Positions 8,058-15,508 of a DNA stretch of 64,000 nucleotides are shown one piece after another; position 1 is the first letter of the stretch; every line of letters begins with the position of its first letter. The notes below the pieces were generated by a model. It did no database searches. It was not told the origin of the DNA and saw nothing but the letters and a program-made list of their open reading frames with translations. Origin of the DNA: Xanthomonas floridensis (GTDB lineage Bacteria > Pseudomonadota > Gammaproteobacteria > Xanthomonadales > Xanthomonadaceae). The stretch spans positions 1 through 64,000 of the forward strand of contig NZ_LXNG01000013.1 of NCBI RefSeq assembly GCF_001642575.1. The letters are read 5' to 3'. Made by a program: the position numbers and the translations under genes.

Positions 8058-8470
8058 CCCTCACCCCAACCCCTCTCCCGCAAGCGGGAGAGAGATAAGG
8101 GGCTTGTGCAGACGACTTCGTCCTTCTCCCGCGTTCGGAGAGGGTGCCCGAATGGCATGCGATTTCATCCATCTCCTGCATGCGTTCGTCCTCCTGCGTG
8201 CGTGCGTTCGTCCCTTCTCCCGCGCGCGGGGGAAGGTGCCCGAAGGGCGGATGGGGGCGGCATCGCCGACAGGGATGCCGCCGAGAGTCGATCAACACAG
8301 ACGCTCCCCAGATGAAAACGCACCAGTCTTTTGGTATTGGCCGCGTGGTCACGATGCGCTACGGCTCCAATGAAGCGCAAGCGAAGCGCCCGCGCCCGCC
8401 AGTTCAACCCCGAGGTGCCCGTCCCCTCGCCCCACCCCCTCTCCCGCAAGCGGGATCGGGGCTCGTGCAG
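8058..8470. repeat. MITE-like CTCTCCCGC...GCGGGAGAG repeats (three copies)
   Basis: The first copy, CTCTCCCGCAAGCGGGAGAG at about 8076-8095, is a perfect hairpin preceded by CCCTCACCCCAACCC. A second, CTTCTCCCGCGCGCGGGGGAAG, begins at 8214, and a third with the same CCCTCGCCCCACCCC lead begins at about 8420. Each is followed by a GTGCCCGAA or GGGGCT(T/C)GTGCAG tail. This is a widespread short repeat class in proteobacteria. No transposase is present. Confidence 0.65.
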
Positions 8471-8566
8471 AACCGGCTCCAATGACGCGCACGCGGCGCG
8501 CACGCAAGGAAGCGGGCGCAGACCTCAGAACGACAACTTTCTGGCGCTCTCGACCATCTGGCTCTA

Positions 8567-8593
8567 TCAAGTCCGCCGCGCCTGGGCCGATAC
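8567..8593 (+). promoter_or_regulatory. Sigma-28 (FliA)-like promoter of motC
   Basis: -35 TCAAGTCC, 11-base gap, -10 GCCGATAC. Transcription would start at about 8600, practically at the motC ATG (8601). Confidence 0.7.
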
Positions 8594-8600
8594 CGCTTGC

Positions 8601-9341
8601 ATGGACAGATTGAGCATCATCGGACTGGTGCTGGCGATCGTGGCGATCGTCGGCGGCAGCGTATTGAAAGGCGCCGGCATTTCGTCGCTGTGGTCGCCGG
8701 CTGCCTTCGTGATCGTGATCGTTGGCACGGTGGCGGCGATCCTGCTGCACACCTCGCCGGCGGTTTTCCGGCGCGCCTTCAAGATCCTGCGCTGGGTGAT
8801 CCGGCCGCCTGCCAGCGACCGGCCGCAGCTGGTCGCCCGCATCGTGGAATGGAGCAATACCGCACGTCGCCAGGGCCTGCTCGGCCTGGAGGACCAGTTG
8901 CCGCGCCTGGATGATCCGTTCCTGCGCAAGGGCCTGCAGATGCTGGTCGATGGCGTGGAGCCGGAGGCCATGCGCCACATGCTGGAAATCGAAATGGACA
9001 ACCAGGAGCGTCAGGATCTTGCCGCGGCCAAGGTGTTCGAGGGCATGGGCATCTACGCGCCCACGCTGGGCATCATCGGCGCGGTCCTTGGCCTGATGGC
9101 GGTGATGAAGAACCTGGCCGACCCGGCCATGCTCGGCCACGGCATCGCGGCGGCCTTCACCGCCACCATCTACGGCATTGCCTCGGCCAACCTGCTGTTT
9201 CTGCCGGTGGCGGCCAAGCTCAAGAGCGTGATCCATTGCAGTACCAACGAGCGCGAAATGGCGATCGAAGGGCTGATTGCGATCGCCCAGGGCGAGAACC
9301 CGCGCAACATCGAGTCGAAATTGGCAGGCTACTTGCATTAA
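8601..9341 (+). CDS. motC: Flagellar motor stator protein MotC (MotA-type)
   Basis: 246 residues. Two N-terminal membrane segments (LSIIGLVLAIVAIVGGSVL and SPAAFVIVIVGTVAAILLH), a cytoplasmic loop, then two more (GIYAPTLGIIGAVLGLMAVM and IAAAFTATIYGIASANLLFL) match the MotA/TolQ/ExbB proton-channel family. The TP-type proline (APTLGIIG) and the charged loop (RRQGLLGLEDQL, FLRKGLQMLVDG) that contacts the rotor are present. It is followed after six bases by motD, the standard motCD pair of pseudomonads and xanthomonads, which forms a second stator type next to MotAB. No ribosome-binding site is seen before the ATG. The FliA-like promoter sits so close that the transcript may be leaderless. Confidence 0.92.
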   Translation: MDRLSIIGLVLAIVAIVGGSVLKGAGISSLWSPAAFVIVIVGTVAAILLHTSPAVFRRAFKILRWVIRPPASDRPQLVARIVEWSNTARRQGLLGLEDQLPRLDDPFLRKGLQMLVDGVEPEAMRHMLEIEMDNQERQDLAAAKVFEGMGIYAPTLGIIGAVLGLMAVMKNLADPAMLGHGIAAAFTATIYGIASANLLFLPVAAKLKSVIHCSTNEREMAIEGLIAIAQGENPRNIESKLAGYLH

Positions 9342-9347
9342 CCCGCC

Positions 9348-10322
9348 ATGGCCCGTCGTCGCAAACACCACGAAGAACATGGCAACCACGAAGCGTGGGC
9401 GATTCCGTACGCCGACCTGATGACCTTGCTGCTGGCGTTCTTCGTGGTGATGTACGCCATTTCCTCGCTCAACGAGGGCAAATACAAGGTCATGGCACAG
9501 GCGCTGACCAGTGCGTTCGGCGGCTCGTCCACCAGTGCCAGCCCGGTGCAGCTGGGCAAGACCCAGAGCCTGGGCGCCGACTACGACCGCCCGTCGGTGA
9601 TCAAGGCCGGCGCGCCGATGGCCGCCTCCAACGGCCCCACCGACCCCACCCTGCTGCCGTCGATGGCCGCGCAGATGCGCATGCCGGTGTCGCTGCGCAA
9701 CCAGACCCAGCTGGCACGCGCGCAGCGGCAGATGGATGCGGTGGAGCAGCAGCTGAGCAAGACGCTGTCGCCGCTGATCGACAAGAAACTCATCACCATC
9801 CGCCGCAACGACCTGTGGATCGAAGTGGAGATCAACAGCGACATCCTGTTCGGCACCGGCTCGGCCACCCTGGCCGGCGGCGCCCGCGGGACGCTGTCCA
9901 CCCTGGCGTCGGTGCTGCGCGATGCGCCCAACGGCGTGCGCGTGGAGGGTTATACCGACAACCAGCCCATCGCCACTGCGCAGTTCCCCTCCAATTGGGA
10001 GCTGTCGGCGGCGCGTGCGGCCAGCGTGGTGCACCTGTTTGCCGACGACGGCATCGCCCCGCAGCGATTGGCGATGGTGGGCTATGGAGAATTCCGCGCA
10101 CGTGCCGATAACAGCACTGAGGCGGGACGGAATGCGAACCGGCGTGTGGTGTTGATCATCCTCGCTGACTCGGCTGGCTCACTCGCACCCGATCCGCCAT
10201 CGCAGTTACATGCGACCGCCGCCGGGGCGCCCAAGCTTCCCAAGTCTGACGGCGGCCAAACGGCCGTCACCACCGAAAGCGGCACAAGTTCCGTCCCCGC
10301 CGTAATTCAAGGAGTGCAGTGA
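9348..10322 (+). CDS. motD: Flagellar motor stator protein MotD (MotB-type, OmpA domain)
   Basis: 324 residues. A basic N-terminus (ARRRKHHEEHG) leads to the single membrane helix around residues 20-40, PYADLMTLLLAFFVVMYAIS, with Asp23 as the expected proton carrier. The C-terminal half is an OmpA-like peptidoglycan-binding domain: ILFGTGSATL, VRVEGYTDNQPI, NWELSAARAASV, VGYGEF and NRRVVLIIL. It pairs with MotC to form a stator anchored to the cell wall. The gene is followed after one base by the ParA-like gene, so motC-motD-parA-cheW-like is one operon. Confidence 0.93.
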   Translation: MARRRKHHEEHGNHEAWAIPYADLMTLLLAFFVVMYAISSLNEGKYKVMAQALTSAFGGSSTSASPVQLGKTQSLGADYDRPSVIKAGAPMAASNGPTDPTLLPSMAAQMRMPVSLRNQTQLARAQRQMDAVEQQLSKTLSPLIDKKLITIRRNDLWIEVEINSDILFGTGSATLAGGARGTLSTLASVLRDAPNGVRVEGYTDNQPIATAQFPSNWELSAARAASVVHLFADDGIAPQRLAMVGYGEFRARADNSTEAGRNANRRVVLIILADSAGSLAPDPPSQLHATAAGAPKLPKSDGGQTAVTTESGTSSVPAVIQGVQ

Positions 10323-10323
10323 C

Positions 10324-11106
10324 ATGCGTATCTGGGCAATCGCCAACCAAAAGGGCGGCGTCGGCAAGACCACCACGACCCTGGCACTGGGTCGCGGCCT
10401 GGCCGCGCTCGGCCACCGCGTCTTGTTGATCGACCTCGATCCGCACTCCTCGCTCACCCGCGCGTTCGGCGTGGCGGTCGACCCGCCGCCGCGCGGGGTA
10501 CTGGACCTGTTCGGCACCCCGCCGAGCGATCTGGCCAGCCTGGCGCACGAAAGCGCCATCCCCGGCCTGTCGTACGTGTGCGCGCAAGCCGCACTGGCCA
10601 CGCTGGAGCGCCGTAGCGCCAATCAACCCGGCCTGGGCCTGGCGTTGCAGAACGCGATGACCCGCCACGCCGGCCAACACGACTACATCCTGCTCGACTG
10701 CCCGCCCACCCTCGGCCTGCTGATGATCAACGCATTGGCCGCCTGCGACCGCGTGGTGGTGCCGACCCAGGCCGAACCCCTTGCCCTGCATGGTCTTGCC
10801 AGCATGGTGCGCACCGCCGACATGGTGCAGCGCTCGCGTCGCCGCGAACTGCCGGTGTCGATCCTGCCGACCCTGTTCGACCGCCGCACCCGCGCCGGCA
10901 ACGAAACGCTCAAGGAAATGCAGACCACCTACGGCCCGGTGGTGTGGGAAGACGCCGTTCCGATGGACACCCGTATCTGCAATGCCGCCGCACTCACCGT
11001 CCCCGCCACCGGCGGTGACTATCAGGGCCGCGGCCTGTCCGCCTATCGGCGCGCGCTGGAATGGGTGCTGGCCGATGACGCGATGCGCATGGAGCAAGCC
11101 GCATGA
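10324..11106 (+). CDS. ParA-family ATPase, ParC-like polar organiser of chemotaxis arrays
   Basis: 260 residues. The deviant Walker A motif NQKGGVGKTTTT (K10 and K15), the DLDPHSS and YILLDCPPTLGLL blocks and a Walker B-like region identify a ParA/MinD ATPase. It follows motCD and overlaps (ATGA) a CheW-domain gene with an extended N-terminus. That arrangement is the ParC-ParP pair of Vibrio and the equivalent pair behind motCD in Pseudomonas, which keeps chemoreceptor arrays at the flagellated pole and divides them between daughters. The role here is inferred from that synteny; no parB or parS is nearby, which argues against chromosome partitioning. Confidence 0.85.
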   Translation: MRIWAIANQKGGVGKTTTTLALGRGLAALGHRVLLIDLDPHSSLTRAFGVAVDPPPRGVLDLFGTPPSDLASLAHESAIPGLSYVCAQAALATLERRSANQPGLGLALQNAMTRHAGQHDYILLDCPPTLGLLMINALAACDRVVVPTQAEPLALHGLASMVRTADMVQRSRRRELPVSILPTLFDRRTRAGNETLKEMQTTYGPVVWEDAVPMDTRICNAAALTVPATGGDYQGRGLSAYRRALEWVLADDAMRMEQAA

Positions 11107-12428
11107 GCAACCACACCGCCAACGGTGAGCTGGACGATTATCTGGAAGGCTTGCTGCACGATGCCGGCGTGGAGATTCCCGCTGCCGTCGCAAGCACGCC
11201 GGTCGCTGTTCCCATCGCGGCAGAGCCGGCCGCCGAGCCGGCCGCGGCGCTTGCCGCGATCGAAGACAGCGACCTCGCTGTCGCCGACGCGCCGGTTGCG
11301 GTCGCCGCACCACCAGACGTCATTGCCGCCGATCTGCTGGCCGACATGCGTCCGGAGCCGGCCCTCGCCATGCCGGTTGTCGCCACACCCAGTGCTGCCG
11401 ACATCGCCGCCGATTTCCTGGCCGAAATGGATGCCGATCCTGCCTTCGCGCCGGTCGCCGCCAAGCCCAGCGCCGACGACATCGCTGCCGACTTCCTCGC
11501 CGAAATGGATGCCGACCCCGCCTTTGCGCCGGTCGTCGCCAAGCCCAGCGCCGCAGACATCGCTGCCGACTTCCTGGCCGAAATGGATGCCGACCCCGCC
11601 TTCGGGCCGCCGGTGGTTGCCGCACCGAGCGCTGCCGACATCGCCGCCGATTTCCTGGCCGAGATGGATGCAGACCCGGCGTTCGCTCCGGCCACACCCA
11701 GCGCGTTCCTGAGCACGGCCGATCTGCTGGCAGAAATGGACGCCGACCCCGCCTTTGGAACCGCACCATCTTCGGTGGACCTGCTGACTGCCGATCTGCT
11801 GGCAGAAATGGATGCCGACCCGGCCTTCGGGCTGGAGCCCGCAGCGGTCGCCGTACAAGCGCCTGCGCCAGCTCCTGCCGCGCTGCCGCCACGCGCGGCC
11901 CCGGCACCTGCCCGCGCCGCGCCGGGGCCGATCGCACCGACCGGGCTGCAGGCGCTGCTGGCTCCTGGCCAGGCCGACAAGATCCACGCCGAACGCCGCG
12001 CCAGCGAACGCAGCACCCGCTGGCTGCGCCTGCGCTGTGGCGAACAGACCTATGCGCTGGAACTGCTCAAGGTGCAGGAAGTGGTGCTGCCAGTGCCATT
12101 GCTGCCATTGCGCGGCACGCCCAGCGCCATGCTGGGCATCATGAACCTGCGTGGCCAGGTGGTGCCGGTGATCGATCTGGGCATCCACCTTGGCTCAACG
12201 CCGGTGGACATGGACCTGCAGACGCGGGTGGTGGTGCTGGAAGAAAACGGCGAGACCATGGGCCTGCGCGTGTCGGCCGTGGAAGACGTCACCAGCCTCA
12301 CCGACCAGCAGATCGAACCGCCGGACAACGCCCGGCTGTGCCGCATCTCCAACAACCTGTTCCGCGGCGTCGCGCGCCTGGGCCATCAGCCGATGATCCT
12401 GCTCGATGCCACGCACCTGCTGCACTGA
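11103..12428 (+). CDS. ParP-like CheW-domain protein with acidic N-terminal repeats
   Basis: 441 residues. Residues about 1-270 are an Ala/Pro/Asp-rich, probably unstructured region. Within it residues about 73-245 hold six near-identical units of the form (I/T)AD(F/L)LAEMDADPAF joined by AP/KPSA linkers, plus one degenerate unit (ADLLADMRPEPAL). Residues about 295-440 are a CheW domain (RWLRLRCGEQTYALELLKVQ, LPLRGTPSAMLGIMNLRGQV, VPVIDLGIHLG, ILLDATHLLH). ParP proteins use the CheW-like part to join the CheA-receptor lattice and the N-terminal part to hold ParC. The repeat number is unusual. The gene overlaps the ParC-like gene by four bases. Confidence 0.85.
   Translation: MSNHTANGELDDYLEGLLHDAGVEIPAAVASTPVAVPIAAEPAAEPAAALAAIEDSDLAVADAPVAVAAPPDVIAADLLADMRPEPALAMPVVATPSAADIAADFLAEMDADPAFAPVAAKPSADDIAADFLAEMDADPAFAPVVAKPSAADIAADFLAEMDADPAFGPPVVAAPSAADIAADFLAEMDADPAFAPATPSAFLSTADLLAEMDADPAFGTAPSSVDLLTADLLAEMDADPAFGLEPAAVAVQAPAPAPAALPPRAAPAPARAAPGPIAPTGLQALLAPGQADKIHAERRASERSTRWLRLRCGEQTYALELLKVQEVVLPVPLLPLRGTPSAMLGIMNLRGQVVPVIDLGIHLGSTPVDMDLQTRVVVLEENGETMGLRVSAVEDVTSLTDQQIEPPDNARLCRISNNLFRGVARLGHQPMILLDATHLLH
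11320..11835 (+). repeat. Coding tandem repeat in the ParP-like gene
   Basis: The DNA unit ends CTGGCCGAAATGGATGCCGA-C-CC and recurs six times at intervals of about 54 to 75 bases, with linkers of variable length. Between-unit identity is high at the DNA level, so copy number could change by slippage or recombination. Confidence 0.8.
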
Positions 12429-12485
12429 AACGCGCGTGAACCTGACCCCAGGCTTGCACAATCTGGCGTCTGGCCGATTCACCGT

Positions 12486-12512
12486 TAAAGCTTTCCCGCC
12501 CCCCGCCGTTAG
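12486..12512 (+). promoter_or_regulatory. Sigma-28-like promoter of the STAS-cheY-cheA operon
   Basis: -35 TAAAGCTT, 11-base gap, -10 GCCGTTAG, ending 30 bases before the STAS start. Confidence 0.75.
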
Positions 12513-12542
12513 TACGCATAGAACCATCCGTTCGGAGCAACA

Positions 12543-12851
12543 ATGAGCACAGTGACATTGGGTGAGGATCTCGGCATCGAGACCAGCGCCGACCTCAAGC
12601 AGAAGCTTGCCGGATTCCTCACCCAGGACGGCGACCTGGTGCTTGATGCCGGTGAAGTCCGGCGTATCCACACCGCCAGCGTGCAGTTGCTCTGCGCCTT
12701 CGTACAGAGCCGCCGCCAGGCCGGTCTGCATACCGAATTCGATGGCTGTAACGACACCTTTAGGGATGCGGCCCGTCTGCTCGGCGTCACTGACGCGCTC
12801 GGACTTCCCGCATCCAATGACAACCTGAAATCTGTGGAGAACGCCGCATGA
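12543..12851 (+). CDS. STAS-domain protein (anti-sigma-antagonist type) of the chemotaxis operon
   Basis: 102 residues, ATG preceded by CGGAGCAACA. The pattern VTLGEDLGIETSADLKQKL, LVLDAGEVRRIHTASVQLL and FRDAARLLGV is that of a single STAS domain. In SpoIIAA-type proteins the helix after this strand begins D-S-(S/T)-G with a phosphorylated serine. Here the spot reads R-I-H-T-A-S-V-Q, so Thr44 or Ser46 are the only candidates. It overlaps cheY by four bases (ATGA) and is promoted together with cheY and cheA. Similar STAS genes sit in front of cheY/cheA in other gammaproteobacterial che loci, but their job is not settled. Confidence 0.85.
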   Translation: MSTVTLGEDLGIETSADLKQKLAGFLTQDGDLVLDAGEVRRIHTASVQLLCAFVQSRRQAGLHTEFDGCNDTFRDAARLLGVTDALGLPASNDNLKSVENAA

Positions 12852-13213
12852 GCGCACGTATCTTGGTGGTGGACGATTCGGCGTCGATGCGCCAGATGGT
12901 CTCTTTCGCCCTCACCTCTGCCGGCTTTGCCGTCGAAGAAGCCGAAGACGGCGCCGTTGCGCTGGGCCGTGCGAAGGGCCAGCGCTTCAATGCGGTGGTC
13001 ACCGACGTGAACATGCCCAACATGGACGGCATCTCGTTGATCCGCGAGCTGCGCCAGCTGCCGGACTACAAGTTCACCCCGATGCTGATGCTCACCACCG
13101 AATCGGCGGCCGACAAGAAGTCCGAAGGCAAGGCCGCCGGTGCCACCGGTTGGTTGGTCAAGCCGTTCAATCCAGAACAGCTGATCGCCACCGTGCAGAA
13201 AGTTCTCGGTTAA
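12848..13213 (+). CDS. cheY: Chemotaxis response regulator CheY
   Basis: 121 residues, a lone receiver domain: ILVVDDSASMRQM with Asp9/Asp10, phosphorylation site Asp53 in VVTDVNMPNMDG, Thr83/Thr84 in MLMLTTESAADKK, and Lys105 in WLVKPFNPEQL. No output domain. Translation is coupled to the STAS gene, and cheA begins 33 bases downstream. The phosphorylated form should bind the flagellar switch. Single-domain CheY of this PatA/Xanthomonas type is often found with the STAS gene. Confidence 0.93.
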   Translation: MSARILVVDDSASMRQMVSFALTSAGFAVEEAEDGAVALGRAKGQRFNAVVTDVNMPNMDGISLIRELRQLPDYKFTPMLMLTTESAADKKSEGKAAGATGWLVKPFNPEQLIATVQKVLG

Positions 13214-13246
13214 TCCTTACTCGCTTCACCATCGGATCTCACGCCC

Positions 13247-15262
13247 ATGAGCATGGACCTGCAACGTTTCCACGCCACCTTTTTCGAGGAAAGCCGTGAA
13301 GGGCTCGACGCGATGGAGGCCGGGCTGTTGTCCCTTGAAGAGGGCAACCGCGACCCGGAAATCATCAACTCGGTGTTCCGCGCCGCGCACTCCATCAAGG
13401 GCGGCGCTGCCACCTTCGGGTTCGAGGCCGTCGCCGGCCTGACCCACGTGCTGGAAACGCTGCTGGACGAGCTGCGCTCCAACAAGCGCCAGCTCGAAGC
13501 CAATGCGGTCGATGCCATGCTGGGCTCGGTCGACGTGCTGCGCGCCCTGCTGCGCGAAGCCGAACACGGCACCCCGGCCGACCCGGCCGCGGTCAAGGCC
13601 GTGCATACCCGCCTCAACGCGGTGCTGGCCGGCGAAGCGCCGACCGCTGCGGTGGTGGCCAAGCCCAAGGAAGAAGAACCCGAAGCCTGGCACATCGGTT
13701 TCACCCCGGCGCCGTCGCTGTTCATGAGCGGCAACGACCCGCTGCGCATCATCCGCGAGCTGGAGCATCTGGGCCCGCTGCAGATCGCCGCGCGCCTGGA
13801 GCGCATGCCGGGCTTTGAAAACATCGACCCGCTGGAAGCGTATCTGGCGTGGGATCTGGGCCTGATCGGCAAGATTCCGCGCAGCAAGATCGAAGACACC
13901 TTCGCCTGGGTGGTGGACGATTGCGAGCTGGACATCCGCCCGATGGCGGTGCCCGGCCCGCCGCCGAGCCTGGCGGTGGACGCCGTCACTCCTGTGGCCG
14001 CCGTTGCACCGGTCGCTGCCGCTGCCGCTGCCGCATCCGCTGAACCCGCTGCCGCTGCCGCAACGCCGGCCAAGGCTGCCGCCGCAGAAGCCGAGAGCTC
14101 CATCCGCGTCAGCGTGGACAAGGTCGATGCACTGATCAACCTGGTCGGCGAGTTGGTGATTACCCAGGCCATGCTCAAGCAGGTCTCCACCGGCCTGGAC
14201 CCGGCGCATGCCGAACAGCTGTTCGCCGGCCTGGACCTGCTCGAGCGCAACACCCGCGATCTGCAGGAAGCGGTCATCGGCGTGCGCATGCTGCCGGTGG
14301 ACGCGGTGTTCCGTCGCTTCCCGCGCCTGGTGCGCGACCTCTCCAGCCGCCTCGGCAAACAGGTCCGCCTGCGCACGATTGGCGAAAGCACGGAGCTGGA
14401 CAAGGGGCTGATCGAAAAGATCGCCGACCCGCTCGTCCATCTGGTGCGCAACTCCATCGACCACGGTCTGGAAATGCCCGATGCGCGCCGCGCCGCGGGC
14501 AAGGAAGAAACCGGCACCATTACCCTGGCGGCCTCGCATCAGGGTGGCCACATCGTGATCGAAGTCAGCGACGACGGCCGTGGCCTCAATCGCGCCAAGA
14601 TCCTGGAAAAGGCGGCCGAACGCGGTATTGCCGTGCCGGACAACCCGACCGACTCGCAGGTCTGGGACCTGATCTTCGCGCCCGGCTTCTCCACCGCCGA
14701 TGCCGTCACCGACCTGTCCGGTCGTGGCGTTGGCATGGACGTGGTCCGCCGCAACATCCAGGGCTTGGGTGGCGAAGTACAGCTGGAAAGCAACGCCGGC
14801 AGCGGGACCCGCGTGTTGATCCGTCTGCCGCTGACCCTGGCCATCCTTGACGGCATGACCGTCTCGGTCGCCGGCGAAACCCTGATCCTGCCGCTGTCCT
14901 ACGTGCTCGAAGCACTGCAGCCGGCGCCGGAAGATGTCCGCTCGATGGCGGGCGACGGCCGGGTGCTGCGGGTGCGCGGCGAGTATCTGCCGATCCTCTC
15001 GCTCACCAATTACTACGGCTTCGGCGGGCAGCAGTCCTCCAAGGAATCGCTGGTGGTGGTGGTCGAAGGCGACGGCCAGAAGATCGCGCTGGAAGTGGAC
15101 GAACTGCTCGGCCAGCAGCAGGTGGTGGTCAAGAACATCGAGAACAACTACCGCCGCATCCCCGGCGTCTCCGGCGCCACCATCCTCGGCGATGGCCGTG
15201 TGTCGCTGATCGTGGACATCGGCGGGCTGGTGCGCTCGTTGAAGGTGCCGCAGGCCGCGTAA
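13247..15262 (+). CDS. cheA: Chemotaxis histidine kinase CheA
   Basis: 671 residues. Hpt domain at 1-105 with phosphorylated His48 (FRAAHSIKGGA). Next is a linker with a CheY/CheB-binding region (about 145-235) and an alanine-rich hinge (about 245-285). Dimerisation follows at about 287-350 (SIRVSVDKVDALINLVGELV), then the ATPase with N box HLVRNSIDHGLE and G boxes DDGRGL and GRGVGMD. The C-terminal CheW-like domain runs from about residue 535 to the end. All kinase residues are present. The gene may begin at Met1 (13247) or Met3 (13253). The C-terminal end resembles the orphan cheA fragment at 1232, which comes from another copy. Confidence 0.95.
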   Translation: MSMDLQRFHATFFEESREGLDAMEAGLLSLEEGNRDPEIINSVFRAAHSIKGGAATFGFEAVAGLTHVLETLLDELRSNKRQLEANAVDAMLGSVDVLRALLREAEHGTPADPAAVKAVHTRLNAVLAGEAPTAAVVAKPKEEEPEAWHIGFTPAPSLFMSGNDPLRIIRELEHLGPLQIAARLERMPGFENIDPLEAYLAWDLGLIGKIPRSKIEDTFAWVVDDCELDIRPMAVPGPPPSLAVDAVTPVAAVAPVAAAAAAASAEPAAAAATPAKAAAAEAESSIRVSVDKVDALINLVGELVITQAMLKQVSTGLDPAHAEQLFAGLDLLERNTRDLQEAVIGVRMLPVDAVFRRFPRLVRDLSSRLGKQVRLRTIGESTELDKGLIEKIADPLVHLVRNSIDHGLEMPDARRAAGKEETGTITLAASHQGGHIVIEVSDDGRGLNRAKILEKAAERGIAVPDNPTDSQVWDLIFAPGFSTADAVTDLSGRGVGMDVVRRNIQGLGGEVQLESNAGSGTRVLIRLPLTLAILDGMTVSVAGETLILPLSYVLEALQPAPEDVRSMAGDGRVLRVRGEYLPILSLTNYYGFGGQQSSKESLVVVVEGDGQKIALEVDELLGQQQVVVKNIENNYRRIPGVSGATILGDGRVSLIVDIGGLVRSLKVPQAA

Positions 15263-15508
15263 GGCAACACCACCGCGGCACGGATGCCGCGGCAGTCAAC
15301 TCCATGATGCGATCGACGAACGATCGGCCGTGGAGTGATCGCCAGCAGTATGGGGACTGCCGGCATCAGCACCACCCGCCCGGCCCGACACGACCGGCGG
15401 GAGATTCTGGCCCTTTGTCCGGATCTTTCGACTCTGCCATCGTCATTCGCCCAACCACTGACGGGCGCCCACGAGGCCAGTCGTTCTCTGCAACACGAGA
15501 AGACCGCT

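Larger units (their letters stand above)
7537..8600. other. Long non-coding interval with dispersed hairpin repeats
   Basis: No frame in this kilobase has protein-like content. It contains three copies of a CCCTCxCCCC...CTCTCCCGC hairpin repeat (8058-8100, 8213-8262, 8407-8470), the receptor operator-like repeat, and at its right end the motC promoter. Confidence 0.65.

Noticed and set aside
8331..8600. N-terminal extension of motC
   Set aside because: It would run through hairpin repeats and the FliA-like promoter. The ATG at 8601 gives a normal MotA-type N-terminus.
15335..15508. 58-residue extension of receptor 1
   Set aside because: The extra residues are not membrane or signal sequence; the ATG at 15509 starts with the typical short cytoplasmic tail before the first membrane helix.
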